The notes beneath the pieces are model-generated. The model was not told the DNA's origin and ran no database searches. It saw only the letters and a list, made by a program, of their open reading frames with translations. Shown piece by piece: positions 10,256 through 21,742 of a DNA stretch of 33,953 bases. Source of the stretch: Trichoplax sp. H2 (Eukaryota; Placozoa; Uniplacotomia; Trichoplacea); the NCBI GenBank assembly GCA_003344405.1, contig NOWV01000372.1, forward strand, positions 1 through 33,953, given 5' to 3'. Numbering within the stretch: position 1 is the stretch's first letter; each line of letters starts with the position of its first letter. A program made the position numbers and the translations under genes.

Positions 10256-13034
10256 ATGGGCGAACAAGAATCATTAACTCAAGCGAAAAAACCGTGGCTA
10301 ATTAGTAGAGGACAAGCCAAAATTCAAGGAATGGTGAGACCTGGTGTTTGGTTACCAGGAATTCGGGATCTGCATTCTATTAAAGAAGTGTAAGTTTCAT
10401 ATTATTTGTTAAATTACGGATTGCTTGCAGATGTCTTCTCTTTCCATTTTATCTTAAGTGAGAATATGCTAATTAGATCAGCGTTCATTACTTTCTCATT
10501 ATACTATAATTTTTCTTTCTTTTACTTAATCAAATGGCATTATGCTTATATTTTAATCATTCCTTTACCTACAGTTAGCAAATCGATTATAATCATTAGT
10601 TAAATTGAAAATGCATCCATTAAGGATGAGTAAACGTGGCGTAGAGAAGTAAAATAGTACCTACTTTGAGTTATGGCAACCCTCCATTGATCATTATGTA
10701 CATTTAAAAGATAAAAAATAGACTTAGAAATTTGTTAGTTGTGATCTTATCATCCGATAGTTCCTTCAGTTAAACAATGTCTACTGCGATCCAGTAGAGT
10801 GGCTCTCGATTATTAGGTAGTTTAATTTTAAATGCATGCCAAGTACAGCAGCCCAGCCTGTTGGATCGATAGCTTAAATCATTTTCCTGAAATTAAGCAG
10901 CAGTCTTTATCCAAGCTAAAATAGCAGACTAATTCGATCTACTAATACTACGATAATATGCAATGCAGTTACGAAAAAAGGCTTACAGAAGATTTTCTTA
11001 GGCTCGTCACTCGTTTACTAGCAAGTATAGACAAGGATTATTCAATATTTTGCTTTGTAACTTTCAACTATGACTAATATACAAGCATATAGAACATTAC
11101 AAAAGCTATTTCCTGTATGATAGCTGGATATACTGTAGATGAAAATGAATCGATCATTTCATAGGGCACTGCAATGATTAAATGGTACTGAAAATTTTTT
11201 TCATATTAGCTGGACAATTCATGCCAAACCTGGTGATGCTCTAGAAAAAGTAGTTGAAGCTGTAGCTCAAATTCAACATCAATCCATTGCTCAAATGCAC
11301 GAGGTTAGATCGTATTTAAATACTAGAATGATCTGTAACTTGATTTAATGCTGATTTAACAATAACAAAATTGATGAACCTTGCTCAAATTGGCAACAAA
11401 AAAATCATTCTATTCGCTTAATCGCGTAGAAACAGTAGCTTTTCTTAAATAAGTTACAGAATAGCTCAAAGGGATAGCATATCCATATCATACTAAAGTT
11501 ATCTCACATTTCTACCGATCAAAAAGCTGAGCAAGACTTCAAAATTTATTCAGTAATTATCCTAAACCTAATCAATCATATCCAGTATTTGCCCAAATGA
11601 ATAGCACACGTATACTTGAGATTTGACCTTGCTAGCTTAGCCCAATTTTTAATTGAAATCTTAAAGGGCTTTAACTAGTTGTTGTTCAATTTTACGAAAC
11701 GAGTTCGAGTTTAATTTAAATCAATAATACATATATCGTATTCGGCTTTTAACACCTGATAGAGATATGAAAATACCCGAATTAAATTCAGTTTTTGGTT
11801 CATGCTAATATCAATGTTATAGATACTGTATTCCGCTTTACATGTCTTACAGAGTTCCAAAATTGCCTGAATTAAATTTAGTTAATGATTAATGCCAATG
11901 CTAATGTTATAGATACTGCATTTACGGTTTGAAATCTAATAGAGATCTGGATTTGCCCGAATTCAATTCAATCGTTAATGTCAATGTTATGGATTTTGTA
12001 TTCGGCTTTTTTATGTTTTGTAGAGTTCTGAAATTGCCTGAACTAAATTCAATTAATGATTAATGTTGATGTTACAGATTTTGTATTCGGTTTACAGATC
12101 TCATAGAGATCTGAAATTGCCCTGAATTGAATTCAGTTAATGATTAAACCTTCACAAAAGATGAATATTTTTAGTTCATGTCGATAAAATACGTTTTAAA
12201 GGCTCGATATTTCTTACATATTAGAGTTTTGCATATCAGAGGTCTATATGGTTGCTTGAGTTAGCTCAGTTCTGCGCTAAATAGGAATACAGGGTTTATA
12301 AATTAGTTTAAATAGATGGTTTGCGAGTATAATGCTCGACAATCTCCAGTAGATTGGATATATCGATTATAGAAGTGATTATCAAAGAAAATAACGATAA
12401 AATTTCCTTCATATGCTAGATTAATCGACAAGACTTGTTTCTATCCATTTATTATTACACCCCTGGTGCTCAATGGTTAGATATTGTAGAAATTAAGTTT
12501 AATCCTGTCGAAAATGAAAACGAAGCCATGTGCACAGCAGACGTAAGCTATTTGATAAACATTAAGGATTTATTGATACATTTCATTTGGCCACTACTTC
12601 CTCAGAATAATGCTTTCATGAAGCAATATAAAGATATTAAAATATTCTGTCTATACCTTAATCTAGCTATCGAATCCTATTAGTCAAGATAAATGTTTTT
12701 ATATAGTATTAGCTAGGAGTTGATTTTAGCCTTATCTTTTTTCTCTTAGATTCGCTCATTCTCGACTGGTCTTCTACCTGTTAGTTTTCCGCTATGTTTC
12801 GTCGTTAATGCCGTAAGTTATCGTAATATCGCATCTGTTATATGTAGAATACAGGACTATAGTAATAGATGAAAATCTGGTGTTTCTAATTATGACTTGG
12901 CTAATTTATTCTCTTGGCAGGTTTTGTTTTTTATACCTTTCTTCGATAATCATTTCAATAGTCAACGATTGGCAACTTTAAGAAGCGCTATGGGAATCAC
13001 AATTACTTTAGACACTCAATGCCGTGGATACTAA
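10256..13034 (+). CDS. Uncharacterised five-exon protein, tandem paralog B (DUF1499-like, tentative)
   Basis: The exons are 10256-10389, 11210-11303, 12420-12542, 12750-12812 and 12921-13034 (stop TAA). All are GT-AG with phases 2,0,0,0, giving 175 residues. Exons 4 and 5 have exactly the same length as in paralog A (63 and 114 bases). By hand alignment about half of the residues are identical, highest in the last two exons (RSFSTGLLPV, RSAMG, QCRGY). Shared landmarks are RPGVWLPGIRDLH, WTIHAKPGDA and AQWLDIVE. The N-terminus is six residues longer than A. The hydrophobic stretch before the FDNHFNSQRL segment is retained and could be buried or membrane-associated. Same strand and head-to-tail order indicate an old local duplication. 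Function unknown; a DUF1499-type relation is only my reading of the C-terminal pattern. Confidence 0.85.
11738..12145. repeat. Intronic tandem repeat, 80-90 bp unit, five copies
   Basis: The array lies in intron 2 of paralog B. Units start at about 11738, 11828, 11918, 11998 and 12083. Each carries GTATTCGG-CTTT (or a variant), then AGAGATCTG or AGAGTTCTG, then TTGCC(C)GAATT-AATTCA and a TTAATG..AATGTTAT segment. Copies are diverged by substitutions and small deletions, which indicates age. The array contains no exon. Confidence 0.85.
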
Positions 13035-14336
13035 TCATCTATCTTCCCGAAATTTATCGCTATTATATCTTGACTAATCACCGATAGTATTAATAGATAA
13101 GACAGCTCTATTGATCGATTTTTAAAGTCTTTCTGTCGCAACTTCCAAAATCAGAGTTAAGAGTTTTAAAAACACAAACTTCCAAATTTATACAATTATC
13201 GGCTGTCATCAACTTGAGTATAAATTTGATTTATAGGCCATTTTAGGACAACGTAAGAGTTTTAATATATTCCTTTTCTATATGCAATTATATCTTTTCG
13301 ATCATTGTATTATCTCGTGTGATTGGTTAATGTCATAATAAATGGAGAATAAATTACTTCACTTAATTTATAAGCTATAGGATATTAAATTAATAATGAG
13401 CCAATATATTAACGTTCGTACTTCTCTTGCTTTTATAAGGGCCTTAATAAATTATTGATACAGTATTGAAAAAAACCAATCATTTTAATTATGTAGACTA
13501 TCTGCTTCATTGTTGATAATGCTACGATTTTATTTCGATCAAATTTATAATACCTTTCTTTCATGCACTCGTATTTAATTTCAGCACAATTGATATTGGT
13601 CAATTTTTCCTTACGTTTAATTTTTGCTCTAGCTATATAACAGAAAACACCTATTTGCAATGCACATTATATATCTATTTCTTAAATTCTATTCCTGAAA
13701 TCCATGAAAGAGATCAAGTCAAAATTTCTGACAAAACAATATAAGAAATTCGTAACCATTCATATTTGCACTTTTGTTTGAATAAAATATAAAATCTGAT
13801 AAATCAGCGAAAAAGTCATAGTCTACCTATGGCATCATGAACGGATGAAAATTTCCCGCATTTAAATAGAAAATTAAGTATCAAAACATTAAAAATGATG
13901 AAAGTATTTGCAACTTAGAATAACAAATAGTCAGCTATTTCTCTAGCCGGGATTAAACAGCACACTTGTAGATAACAAGTTGGATACTCTAGGAAAAGTA
14001 TAAACCTCTACCAATATTGTCATTTACTTACGCTAACTTTAAAAAGTACCTTGGTTCCCACAGACAGTAACATCTAAGCAAATCTTACAAAGTTGGATAT
14101 TCTAGACAAAGCATAAATCTCTTCCTATATCGTCATTTACTTTACACGAATTTTAAAAAGCACCCTGATTCATATTGATAGTAATATCTAAACAAAGTTT
14201 ATACAGGGATGAAATCTGAAATCAATACAGCGATACTCCATACGAGGATGATCTTGTAAAGTTTGTAGTGTATTATACTGATGAAATAAATCCATTTAAT
14301 CTATCTGAAATTTACAGTTTATACAGTGGCAACTCA
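13035..14336. other. Convergent intergenic region
   Basis: This lies between the 3' ends of paralog B (plus) and the LRWD1 gene (minus), so it should hold only 3' UTRs and terminators. A 75-codon minus-strand open frame at 13433-13660 is low-complexity (K/I/N rich) with no family features, and I do not call it. A two-copy repeat lies at 13978-14203. Confidence 0.5.
13978..14203. repeat. Two-copy tandem repeat, about 112 bp
   Basis: Copy 1 starts with AAGTTGGATACTCTAG at 13978 and copy 2 with AAAGTTGGATATTCTAG at about 14089. Both continue with ATAAA-CTCT, CGTCATTTACTT or TGTCATTTACTT, TTTAAAAAG and a GTAA-ATCTAA-CAAA tail. It is close to the 3' end of the minus-strand LRWD1 gene. Confidence 0.75.
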
Positions 14337-17300
14337 TTAAGAAGTTTCCCATACACATACTGAATTGCTACTGGTAACAGCCACAATAAATTTACTATCA
14401 GGACTAATAATAACTTGATTAATTTTCATCCGCTTGATTGGAAATTCGAGAATCTAAACGAAATATGCATATAAAATGAAACAGGTACGATCATTTATTA
14501 AAATCTATGACGCGCTGCAGATATTTTTAGCTTAAGAATCAATTATTTAGGCTATCAAAATCAAGTTATTGTACAGTGACAGCTATAGGCGTACTATAAA
14601 TGAGCGTGCAAGTCAAAGCTGATAAGTTTTCAAGGGTACAAGCTATGTTAAAGTTAAATTATCATCAAGGGCCCTTACCTTAACTAATATTTAACAAGTT
14701 ACTAAGAGTTACATACTATGCATCTTTTTACCTTGAATGGTTTAATAACGGGCACGTGGAATATTAAATCATTGATTTGGCTTAGACCATGTTTAATATC
14801 AAATAAGAAAATTTGACTCTGATTATCGCCAACAGAAATCAAGCCAGTATCGTCATGTGATGCTAATTGCATAAACCACTCAGAACTCTTTGGATACTCC
14901 AAATGTGCGATAACATCCGCTTCGAATTCCTATCATCAATGCAATGAAACGAGGATTATCCAATTACGCTATAGTTAGTTTTTTATGCTTATCATCACTT
15001 AAACGTACCCTAACAACTTTCGCTTCGAAATTAAGTTTATCTATGTCATGGAAAGGATCCCAAAGTGAGATAAAGCCATCACCTTTTCGTTTAGATACTA
15101 TAAGAGCAACAAAAGTGTCACATTTTCGTTCAGCGCATCAAAAACGGTTTCATCTTTGTTAAAATATCAAAAATTTGACTATAAATCCTTTCTAAGTACT
15201 CCAGACCTGTCAATTTTATGAAATTGGCCAATCGTTGTAAAATTTTACATTTAATTTTACCGCATTCAAGAGGTGGGTGTTAAGATAGGAATTACGATTT
15301 TCTGTATTTGATTGACTATGCACGAATTATAATGAAATAATAATCACCTGCTAAATTGTTTTTCAATAATACTAATCCATCAAAATAGGGTACACCATGA
15401 GTGTAAGGAAATTTGTAGGTAATTTTACTTATGATCGGCCTACAGTGCGGGTAGAAAAAAAACAATACCTAATTTTAGCTATAATAGATTATTTTTCAGT
15501 AGATGTGAAATTGTATCATTGCAATTTACTTTTTCTTCCTAGCAACTATATCAGCAATATTCCACATGATACAATATTTATCATAGGCAGCCAAGAGCCA
15601 GTTGCCACAACTTGAAATTCTTAAGATACGAGGTCTGGAATCAGCCATCACTCCATGGACATAGCTATGTGCAAAGCAGGTTCATTAACAGTCACAATTA
15701 TTAATAAGTTATTGCATAGTGAATCAACAAATAGCAAGACTTACGTAATTTTTGCGGCGGAATATTCTCCCACGGGAATATCAACTTCCCAAACTCTAAC
15801 ATGTCCGTCTTCTGAACCACCTAATAATTGTTATTGCGTATTTTAAACGTAAATGTATAAAAATTTTAACTTGAATAAACATTCGCAGTCTTTGATACGC
15901 GTTTAATCCAAAAACATACTGAAAAGCAGTTTCGGTGATAGAGGATGAAATACTAGAGAACATATCGGAGTCTTTGTGCGATTTTGAGCTGAAATATGAG
16001 CGTAACAAATTTTCTGAGATGGATATATTAATCTAATTTCACCACATTGGCCTATTAATGATAAATTAAATTCCTCATCAAGAAAATGGCAGCAGTGCAA
16101 TACGTGTTCAGTAAAAGTATTGAAAAGAAATCGTTATTTACCAGCAGCCGCCAATATATTGATTACGGAACTTTTCTTATCTTTCTCAGAGGATAATGTT
16201 ATAGAAGACCACGCTAGGCAATAAAATATCTACAATACCAGTATAATAATAATCAACTACAGTATAATTAAAATTCTTAATCTTACTACTTTTAATTCTG
16301 ACCTCTCTTGGATGCTTGTAACGTTTCATGAGTTTGCCAGTTTTACAATCTACGAAGGCCACGATTTCACCACCGCAAACAGCACATACAGATCCCATCG
16401 ATCCTGTTACAAATACAAGTAATTGTAAGCAACAATACCTGCATACTACCAGGATACAAAAGCGGCTAATTTTTTAAGACAGTATAAGAAATTATAACTG
16501 ATCAAAGGAATATTGAATAGGAAAGTACTTGCTCCTTAAAAAGCGCATTACCAGTAATCGCGGGTTCAAAGGATGCCTGCCAAATTTCAGTTAATTTGTC
16601 TTCAGGGTCATTATTGAAAGAGTGCATTCTTAATAGATACTTTGGTGAAAGCTTGCAGCCATCACTTTCTATTCCATGCTGATTTCGAAAAACGATCAAT
16701 ATTTGTAAAGTATGAGATTTTAATAATAGCTGATAGTAGAACTCAATAGAATAGATTAAAGAATCGTTTGAATAATACCTGCTTTAGTAGTTTACATTTA
16801 TCAAAAATGTAACTACTGCTATGCTCCAAAAATACTTCTTTTGGAAAGACAAGATTGCTTGCATTATTTTCGGCTTTGTTGATTTTACTTGATCTTTTCT
16901 TATTTCGAAAGTTATTGATGCTGCATTTTTCGTCAATATAACTATATGCTAGTTCAATTAGCTGTAAACCAATACGGTTACGAATAAGATAGAATACTTT
17001 CATAAAAGCTGCTACAGTTACTGCATTTAACTGTTGGAAGAATAATATACTTACCCTGCGTTGTACAAAAAGTCTTAAATCTATTGAGCCAATTGATACA
17101 TTCTTCTGTAGTGGTTTAAATTATAAACAGTGATGGAATCAGTGTTATTATATCTAATCTACGCATATTGCAAAGGAGATCCAGTTAGGTTGTACAATAA
17201 AAATTGAGATATTGTCTCGTAAAACTACTGGATGGCTGTTTTTAACTAGCAAATATTTACGGTAAGCATCAGCTTACCTGTAAAATTTCAGCAAAATCAT

Positions 17301-18689
17301 TTTTCAGCTCTTCAATATTCATGTTGGCTGCTAGGCTGTCGCTCTCACTACCAAAAGCCTCGATGAATTCTTGATGAATTCTAGCTAATAACTCTTGATT
17401 TACTTTATTTAATTCTTCTCTCATTACGTTTGCATCCTTAAATATTTTACAGCAGAAATAATGCCTTGCCTAATCAAGTTTTGCAACAACTACAATAACT
17501 AGGATATACACTGTAAACTATCAACATACCATATCGTTGATTTTACGCAATTGATGTAGCCTTGCAACAATCTCGTAAAGGTCTGCTTTCTGTCATGATA
17601 TGTACAACACATTTAATGATCAATATGCAGTATTAATTATTCATGGGTAGCAACCATATTCATAATTGAGAGATAAAGCCAATTGATCGTGGATTAGGAA
17701 AACTTAAAATTTGACGCCTACAGACGTAATATTAGAAAATGATGTCTTTGTTATTACCTTTAAAGCACGGTTTTTGAATAATTTAATTTGTGTAAGATTT
17801 GGAAATGCTTTGCATATGCCGGTAATGCTGCTGGCATCGAAATAGTTGGATGAACAGTCTAAGAATTGCACTGTTTCCATGGGATGGCACGAATGCAATT
17901 GAGAAAGACGATTTTTGGATACATCCAATTCCTTTAAATTTTTCATAGTAGATAAAGCATCGATATCCAGTTGGCTTAATTGCATTGATGATAGGCTAGA
18001 AATAACAAATTAAGAAGCATCAAAGGTAAGAAGCGTCAACACTGCAAGAGGAAGGTCCACTGAATTGATCATCATTTTAATCTACATTTGGTAGCCTAGT
18101 CCGTAGAAGTACATTACAACAAGTTGCTGTTCCATTACGAATTTAAGATGGCAAGACTCAAACTCACTACGGTAAACCAAATTGATCAGGTAGTGCATGC
18201 CTTTACGTCATTGCATTAACGATAGGCTGGAAATATCGAATGAAGAAGCATCAAAGATAGTATGCATCAAATAGCGCAAGAAGATCAACGGAATTGATCA
18301 TCCATTCAAGCATTTAGCATTTGGTAGCACAGCGACAACAAGTTGTTCTTCCACTGCAAAGTCAAGTTAGCCGAATTAAAGCTGATGACGGTGCACTAGA
18401 CTGTGATCAGATAGTATGTACTGCATTTGCATTGACGATAGGCTGCATAAGAAGGTCATCAAGGTAGGCTAACATGCACGATTGCTCAAATGCCAAACTG
18501 ATGCAGTATGTATCAAGGGATTCGTAAAACATTTATCTCATTCAATGACTATGAAAACAAGTGTTCTTGTTGGCAGTTTGCATGAACTTACTCTAGCCTT
18601 TTGGAAAATTGGAGGCTTTTACTATCACAACGGCCAAGTAGTACATTCATCTTGAGTTGGCCCTTGGCTCTACTCGATCGTCGTTGCAT
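14337..18689 (-). CDS. LRWD1: LRWD1 (ORCA): leucine-rich repeat and WD repeat protein, 16 exons
   Basis: Exons in transcript order: 18689-18592, 17995-17758, 17589-17530, 17436-17278, 17105-17055, 17030-16779, 16678-16552, 16403-16303, 16229-16142, 16051-15920, 15820-15745, 15634-15530, 15439-15348, 15097-15009, 14929-14732, 14453-14337. All introns are GT-AG, frames join without a stop, 660 residues (human about 647). An LRR block (about 30-130; RLDLSSMQLSQL, KELDVSKNRL) is followed by a helical linker and WD40 blades from about 300: EIWQASFEPA, CGGEIVAFVDCKTG, GSEDGHVRVWEV, DGFISLWD, SQIFLFDI, VCVWETS at the end. These match human LRWD1 in order along its length. The family binds the origin recognition complex and heterochromatin marks in the nucleus. 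Exon 7 could start further upstream, since an earlier AG is also in frame. Transcription diverges from the GST and ALKBH4 genes. Confidence 0.93.
17980..18450. repeat. Three-copy tandem repeat spanning the LRWD1 intron 1 / exon 2 boundary
   Basis: Related segments start at about 17980, 18211 and 18428 (spacing 231 and 217). Each begins with TGCATT(G/A)A(T/C)GATAGGCT, which on the minus strand is the 3' splice site AG|CC plus the first bases of exon 2. Copies 1 and 2 also share a run containing AAGAAGCATCAAAG and a GAATTGATCAT block about 60 bases on; copy 3 is shorter and more diverged. Only the copy at 17995 leads into the long LRR exon. Confidence 0.75.
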
Positions 18690-21600
18690 GGTGGAATTTT
18701 GGTAGACGTCTCTTTCACTTTAACTTGGATGCGATCTAGCAATGTTCTTCTCTTCTAACTGAACCGTTCAATGATCTATCTACGGAAATACTGCATCGTT
18801 TCTGTCTTCAATCCAGCATGTAATCCATGCTATGCTATTACCAAGCAGTTTTAAAAGGGAAAGACAGGCTAAAGTAAAATTCAAACTAAAACTGCACAAG
18901 GTAATCCAGATAGCTGCTATGGCAATTATCCCTACTCCAAGGCCTCGACTGTAATAGTATGCAAATATCAATGTACTGTATTTGTATTGGTGAGAAGAGT
19001 TACTAGCGTAGCGTACTGTACACAGTATACAGCAGAAGGGGACCTGCAGACACTATACTGTACTGGAGAAAAACGCCAGAACTTCTATCAATTCTTTTGA
19101 CTTTAAGTGCTAATATTAGTCACTTTAACATGCTTTATGTAAATTAAAATTACTTAATGACTTAAAGCGTCTTATTTGCAATAGACTGATACCCAATTTG
19201 TCTAATTTGGTGTTGAAATTGTGTTTTCATATCATTTCAATCGTCGGTAGTTTTTTACAAGACATCCTGTATACTACGTAAGCCGCGCCTAGTTGACATG
19301 GCTACCGAGCGCATTTTAGCAATGTTTGGAATGGCAATCTCCTTCTCAATGGAGCTAATCTCCTATGAAATAGGAAACTAATTTTACTCAATGATGTGTT
19401 AATAGCTCTAATCCGATGGTATAAAAACTAGAACCTAATAATAATAAGTTTTGATTGGCAATCTCCTCCTCGATAGAGCTCATCTCTTATGAAAGTGGAA
19501 AACTTACTCCATGTGCTAATGGCTCTGGTCCGATTGTACATACAAACAAAAACTAATAATAAGTTTTAATTGGCAATCTCCTCCTAAATGGAGCTAATCA
19601 TCTACGAAATAGCAAAGCCAATTCTACTTCTACTCAATGATGTGTTAATGACTCTAGTCCGATGGTATCAAAACTAGTACCTAATAATAATAACTTTTGG
19701 ATTAGCTCCATCTTCTATGAAACTAAAAAGCCAATTCTACTTCTACTCAATGATGTGTTAATGACTTTAGACAGATGGTATAAAAACTAGTACCTACTAA
19801 TAATAATAAAGTTTTTTTGATTGGCAATCTCCTCCGAGATGGAGCTAATATTTCAGCTGAGGTGAATCATTCAATCTGATTTTCCATATTCCCCATAATA
19901 AACAAGCATTAGAGACCAGTTGTGGTTAGTATCTTCGTCCGGCAAGAGTTGAGTAGAATATCGATTGAAATGACAAATTTGTGTGAGAACATAATTCTAA
20001 TTAATAAAATTGAAGAAATGAGGGATGTATTTTTTCTATACTTTATATTTCTATGATCAGCCCTTCCAACGTAGTTTATTGATTGACTAGATCAGTGAGG
20101 TTTGAAGGAAATTAAAGAGAAATTGGTTAAAGACCGAATCGAGCTGCCTATTTCATCGGCTTTCGGGAAAGATATAACTCGATTACTCTACTAAATATCA
20201 GCTTATGCCCTTGTAGTCTCCAATGGATCGTATAGACGATGTACAGTAGAACAGTTAGCAATCGTTTCCATTTTATTTACTACTCTTAGTCTCAGGTTAT
20301 TGACAGAAAATATCTCCGGCCAAATCGATCAGTCTATTGTACATTTCCACGAAAAAAATCGTGCAAACGTCAAGCAAAGTAGCCGCAATTTGCACACCAT
20401 TCTTGCAAGAGGTCCACTCTTGAGCGGATCCCTTTCAATATACTGTAAATTGAAGAAAATTCTACAGACAAATAAATGAAATTCATGTCGGTTACCCTAT
20501 ACGACTAGTGTTGAAATTAAACGTCCTTCCTCTTTTTAACCTGAAGAAAAATACCTACAATTAGCATGAACTTTAAATTTTCGTACCTAAACTATCGTCT
20601 ACAAAACAGGCTTACAAGAGAATTCGATTCACAGGTCTAATCTCTGAATCTAGAAACAAATGCTAACCGCCTAACGTGAGCGATTGCCGGCGAATTGTTA
20701 GCATGTATTTAAACACTGTGCCAGCAACTATAATTCACAGTACCACCCTAGGTAAACATCGGCCTGAGCAAAGCTTTGCTCGTTCAAAAAGTCACTTTGG
20801 ATGCCGTTATGAATTAAACGAATGGATTTAAATATAGAAAAATGAAACATAATTGAACCATTCGTATTCTCATTGAATCATCCATTCATTCATGGACAAA
20901 TGGCGGATCCATTCGATTATACAGCACTGTAGTCCGTTTAATCGAATTGATTCCAAATGATAGCATGAAATAGACACTTTCATGGATCCCAAGTCCAACA
21001 CCCAAGACAGGAGATCCAATACAAACAGGTCTGCAGTAAACAAGTAGTTTTTCTGGATAGCAACATTCGTAAGCTGCACCACAGACCTTGAAAATACTTC
21101 GATGACTACGGTCTTCCTTTCATAATCCAAAGTTAAGTAGAATTACCTTTGAAAAGCTAATTCATATCCTGTCATCATGCACTCCTAATTTCGATAAAAA
21201 AATAATAATATAATATTTAACTTTCGTAACACGCTAGACATTGCTAGAGACAGTATCATGTCGAGGGGATAGGATTGGGTGTTGTTTCCAGTCTGCTATT
21301 TGCTAGGGCCAACCCCCGACAGAAGTTCCATTATATAAATTAATTAAGGCATGCATGCGGTAAAGCGATTTTACTCTTTGAAAAATATTTTTGTTGACAT
21401 GGATTTGCTGAATCACTGTCCATCAACATGATTTCGCGATGCTATTGGCTAATGGAATAAATGTTGAAGAAAGATTAACGAGATAAATGATATCTTGTTT
21501 AGACATGTTGGATGCAGCAGGAACTACTGTAATGTACTGTACTGTGGTTCCTAGATTGTATAGTACTGTATCTAAAAAATATCGAAGCCTTTCTCAAGTT

Positions 21601-21742
21601 TAGGAGTCTAGCACTAACTACGACGATATCGACTTGCAGAGGCCATAAAAAGCAAGCACACCATACCAGCGAGTGAAGATTGTTGCATAAAAGTGGATCG
21701 TAAACGCTTAGTACCTTTAAGAGTATTACTTGATTGTTGATA
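18690..21742. other. Divergent intergenic region between LRWD1 and the GST gene
   Basis: About 3 kb lies between the LRWD1 start (minus) and the GST start (plus) and should contain both promoters. A minus-strand open frame at 20870-21130 (86 codons) shows no recognisable motif and I do not call it. A tandem repeat occupies 19333-19850. Short runs of TACTGTA and GTACTGTAC occur at about 18984, 19015, 19061, 21533 and 21567. No other gene seen. Confidence 0.5.
19333..19850. repeat. Tandem repeat array, about 120 bp unit, five copies (one truncated)
   Basis: GGCAATCTCC-TC marks unit starts at about 19333, 19457, 19573 and 19823; a fourth unit near 19700 has lost this start. Units share GGAGCTAAT(C), CTACTCAATGATGTGTTAAT, TCCGATGGTAT, AAAACTAG-ACCTAATAATAATAA. 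Divergence is modest, indicating fairly recent expansion. It lies upstream of LRWD1. Confidence 0.85.

Noticed and set aside
13433-13660. 75-codon minus-strand open frame
   Set aside because: Low-complexity K/I/N-rich translation in a convergent 3' region, with no family features.
20870-21130. 86-codon minus-strand open frame upstream of GST
   Set aside because: No recognisable domain, and no splice partners that extend it. It could be chance; I cannot support a gene.
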